Source: JANMAT01 sp031359995 (GTDB lineage: Bacteria > Actinomycetota > Acidimicrobiia > Acidimicrobiales > Ilumatobacteraceae). Taken from it: a stretch of 31,252 nucleotides of DNA. Both the position numbers and the translations under genes were made by a program. Numbering within the stretch: the first letter of the stretch is position 1; the number at the start of each line of letters is the position of its first letter. Below, piece by piece: positions 29,065-31,252 of this stretch. The stretch spans positions 1 to 31,252 of the forward strand of contig JANMAT010000057.1 in NCBI GenBank assembly GCA_031359995.1, given 5' to 3'. The notes beneath the pieces are model-generated. The model was not told the DNA's origin. It saw only the letters and a list, made by a program, of their open reading frames with translations, and made no database searches.

Positions 29065-29619
29065 TCAGAGCTTCAGATCGGCAGGCAGGATCACGGCGTC
29101 GATCACGTGGATCACACCGTTGCTCGCGGCGATGTCGGTCTTGGTGACGTTGGCCTTGTCGATGGTGACCTTGCCGGCGTCGACGGCGATGGTGGCCTCG
29201 CTGCCCTCGACCGTCTTGACCTTGCCCGCCTTGACGTCGGCGGCCATGACCTTGCCCGCCACCACGTGGTAGGTGAGCACCTGCTTGAGGGCGTCGATGT
29301 TGGCACCCAGCTTGTCGAGCGTCGCCTTGTCGACCTTGGCGAAGGCCTCGTCGGTCGGGGCGAACACCGTGAACGGACCGGCACCCTTCAGGGGGTCGAC
29401 GAGGCCGGCCTTGGTGAGCAGAGCAGCCAGGGTCTTGAAGCTGCCGGCGGCGACGGCGGTGTCGACGATGTCCTTGGCGGCGGTGGGGGCGGCCGCCGTG
29501 GTCGCCGCCGCGGCGGCGGTCGTGGTGGGGGCGTCGGCCTTGGTGCTGCTGCTGCCACAGGCGCTGATGAGCAGGGTGGCGGACGTGAGGGCGGCAAGGG
29601 TCAGGGCGCGTGCGCGCAT
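29065..29619 (-). CDS. fasciclin (FAS1) domain lipoprotein
   Basis: The protein has 184 residues. The signal peptide ends in the lipobox LISACGSSS, so Cys21 should be lipidated and the protein anchored to the outer face of the membrane. A Thr/Ala linker follows. The FAS1 domain (about 48-184) shows KTLAALLTKAGLVDPLKGAG, PFTVFAPTDEAFAKV, VLTYHVVAGKVMAADVKAG and GVIHVIDAVILP, the H1 and H2 boxes of the fold. FAS1 proteins act in surface adhesion; the partner is unknown. It resembles MPT70-type mycobacterial surface proteins. A GAGGAGA ribosome-binding site lies before the ATG. Confidence 0.93.
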   Translation of the reverse strand: MRARALTLAALTSATLLISACGSSSTKADAPTTTAAAAATTAAAPTAAKDIVDTAVAAGSFKTLAALLTKAGLVDPLKGAGPFTVFAPTDEAFAKVDKATLDKLGANIDALKQVLTYHVVAGKVMAADVKAGKVKTVEGSEATIAVDAGKVTIDKANVTKTDIAASNGVIHVIDAVILPADLKL

Positions 29620-29764
29620 GGGTCTCTCCTCGGTTGGGGTGAGGGCCGACCCGGTGGGGCGGCCCGGGTGATCAACGGGGTGTCGCTGTCACCGCTTCTA
29701 CGGAGCGGCCGGGGAGCGTGGATGAGCGATCGCACCAACGGTCGCCATGAACGACGTCACACCT

Positions 29765-30535
29765 TCACGACATGGTGTCGAGGGCGGCCCGCACCTCGGC
29801 GACGTAGGCACCGACCGCGTCGGGGCCGCCCGCCATGAGGCGCCGGACGACGGACGCACCCATGATGACCCCGTCGGCCACGCGGGCTGCTTCCACCGCC
29901 TGCTCGGCGTTGGAGACGCCGACGCCGATGAGCACCGGGCGGTCGGTGACCTTCTTCAGCCGCGCCGCCAGCGCGACCGCGGTGGATGCCAGCGTGTCGC
30001 GCTCCCCGGTCACACCGAGCAGGCCCACCGCGTACACGAAACCGCGGGCCCGTTCGCACACGCGTGGCAGCCGCTCGTCGGGGGCGGTGGGCGCGGCGAG
30101 CAGCACGGTCTCGATGCCGGCGGCATCGGCCGCCTCGCACCACGGCCCCGCTTCCTCGAGCGGCAGGTCGGGCAGGATGCAGCCCGAGATGCCGGCCCGC
30201 TTCAACGACGCGGCGAAGCGTTCGTGGCCGGCGTGGAACGCGAGGTTGTAGTACGTCATGACCACGAGGGGCACCTGCACGTCGAGCGTCGCCGCTTCGT
30301 CGAGCACGCTGGTGGGTGTGGCGCCGGCGTCGAGGGCGCGCTGCGACGCCGCCTGGATGACGGGACCGTCCATCACCGGGTCGGAGAACGGGATGCCGAT
30401 CTCGACCGCGTCGGCGCCGGCGGCCACCGCGGCTTGCACCGCGTGGGTCCAACCGTCCAGCCCACCGGTGATGTAGGGCACCAGCAGCTTGCGTCCGGCG
30501 GCGCGCTTGGCCCGCAGGGTCGCTTCGAGGTTCAT
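29765..30535 (-). CDS. trpA: tryptophan synthase alpha subunit
   Basis: The protein has 256 residues. ADAVEIGIPFSDPVMDGPVI contains the catalytic Glu and Asp, MTYYNLAFHAG the middle strand, GCILPDLPLEEAG the loop-6 region, and GFVYAVGLLGVTGER and VLIGVGVSNAEQA the indole-glycerol phosphate site. It cleaves indole-3-glycerol phosphate to indole and passes the indole to TrpB through a tunnel. The ATG shares one base with the trpB stop, so the subunits are translated together. The upstream trp genes lie beyond the window edge if present. Confidence 0.97.
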   Translation of the reverse strand: MNLEATLRAKRAAGRKLLVPYITGGLDGWTHAVQAAVAAGADAVEIGIPFSDPVMDGPVIQAASQRALDAGATPTSVLDEAATLDVQVPLVVMTYYNLAFHAGHERFAASLKRAGISGCILPDLPLEEAGPWCEAADAAGIETVLLAAPTAPDERLPRVCERARGFVYAVGLLGVTGERDTLASTAVALAARLKKVTDRPVLIGVGVSNAEQAVEAARVADGVIMGASVVRRLMAGGPDAVGAYVAEVRAALDTMS

Positions 30536-31252
30536 CACAGCCGGTCCTTCAGCACGGTCATCATCTGGCCGACGTCCTTGTCGCCGCGGCCCGACAGGTT
30601 CAACAGCACGGTCTTGCCGGCCAGCGATGGCGCCGCCCGCACGACCCACGCCAGTGCGTGGGCCGGCTCGAGGGCGGGGATGATGCCCTCGGAGCGCGAC
30701 AGCAGCTGGAACGCATCGACGACCTCGGCGTCGGTGACCGCCTCGTACCGGGCCCGGCCGATGGCGTGCAGGTGGCTGTGCTCGGGACCGACACCGGGGT
30801 AGTCGAGGCCGGCCGAGATCGAGTGGGCCTCTTCGACCTGCCCGTGCTCGTCCTGCATCAGGTAGCTCTTCATGCCATGCACCACGCCGGGCACACCACG
30901 CCCCACGGCGGCGCCGCCGGCCGGTTCGACGCCGACGAGGTCGGCGTTCGTGTCGACGAAGCCCGAGAAGATGCCGATGGCGTTGGACCCCCCGCCCACG
31001 CAGGCCACGACGACGTCGGGGTCGGCACCGAGCAGGGCCCGGCACTGGGCGTTGGCCTCCTCACCGATCACCCGGTGGAACTGACGCACCAGCCACGGGT
31101 ACGGGTGCGGGCCCATGACCGAACCGAGGCAGTAGTGCGTCGTCTCGACGGAGGCAACCCAATCACGCATCGCCTCGTTGACCGCATCTTTCAGCGTGCG
31201 GCTGCCGCTCTGCACTGCCTCGACTTCCGAGCCGAGCAGCTTCATGCGGAAC
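30535..31252 (-). CDS. trpB: tryptophan synthase beta subunit, 3' part (5' end outside the window)
   Basis: About 239 codons are visible, from VxRMKLLGSEV to the stop; the full protein is about 400 residues. ETTHYCLGSVMGPHPYP, VACVGGGSNAIGIFSGF (phosphate-binding loop of pyridoxal phosphate), GVEPAGGA, ISAGLDYPGVGPEHS and LLNLSGRGDKD are TrpB signatures. The PLP-binding lysine is upstream, outside the window. It condenses indole with serine to tryptophan and overlaps trpA by one base. Confidence 0.97.
   Translation of the reverse strand, partial: FRMKLLGSEVEAVQSGSRTLKDAVNEAMRDWVASVETTHYCLGSVMGPHPYPWLVRQFHRVIGEEANAQCRALLGADPDVVVACVGGGSNAIGIFSGFVDTNADLVGVEPAGGAAVGRGVPGVVHGMKSYLMQDEHGQVEEAHSISAGLDYPGVGPEHSHLHAIGRARYEAVTDAEVVDAFQLLSRSEGIIPALEPAHALAWVVRAAPSLAGKTVLLNLSGRGDKDVGQMMTVLKDRL

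Noticed and set aside
29620..29764. Possible small gene or regulatory RNA between the fasciclin gene and trpA
   Set aside because: Apart from the fasciclin ribosome-binding site I see no start with good coding bias and no convincing hairpin in these 145 bp.

Overview
The window is a high-GC bacterial chromosome segment with strong G/C preference at third codon positions. Several features point to an actinobacterium: a CGAAC-N4-GTTCG (mycobacterial-type) LexA box in front of dinB, an ANTAR response regulator (PdtaR/Rv1626-like) next to polA, many GTG starts, and many genes that begin 6-8 nt after a TANNNT hexamer, as leaderless transcripts do. Class Acidimicrobiia is my best guess, but it is inference only.

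Region 1 (1-4252) looks like an accessory insertion. The tail of a nitroreductase-like gene (2-127) faces a short coding remnant on the minus strand (133-243). Then comes an AT-richer, repeat-bearing leader (about 244-453) and a plus-strand cassette: an AbiEi-like winged-helix protein, an AbiEii-like nucleotidyltransferase and a NERD-domain nuclease-like protein. On the minus strand follow a DUF3024 protein, a gene fragment without its N-terminus, and the first 65 or so codons of an acyl-CoA dehydrogenase-like gene. Both edges are marked by broken minus-strand genes and no integrase is visible.

Region 2 (4253-12242) is metabolic and housekeeping: a bicupin, a pterin dehydratase/VOC fusion, a DUF559 endonuclease-like gene broken by a 20-bp tandem duplication, SOS-regulated dinB, a secreted protein, an SDR, a Thr-rich anchored protein, a homocysteine S-methyltransferase-like protein, a membrane protein and a quinone oxidoreductase. 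Region 3 (12252-20746) holds polA, an ANTAR regulator, a coiled-coil protein, a GH77 amylomaltase, an MBL-fold hydrolase, a DM13-domain protein, a methyltransferase, a MazEF-like toxin-antitoxin pair and a tRNA with anticodon CAA.

Region 4 (20747-26501) is a type II fatty-acid synthesis cluster: fabD (with an unusual C-terminal barrel-sandwich-like extension), fabH, fabG, acpP, fabF, and an alkyltransferase-like DNA repair protein, facing a bcp-fabZ pair. Together these genes supply malonyl transfer, initiation, reduction, carrier, elongation and dehydration; the enoyl reductase is not here. Region 5 (26516-31252) carries a Cys-rich small protein, a PPOX-family flavoprotein, a beta-hydroxyacid dehydrogenase-like protein, a secreted protein, a fasciclin lipoprotein, trpA and the 3' part of trpB.
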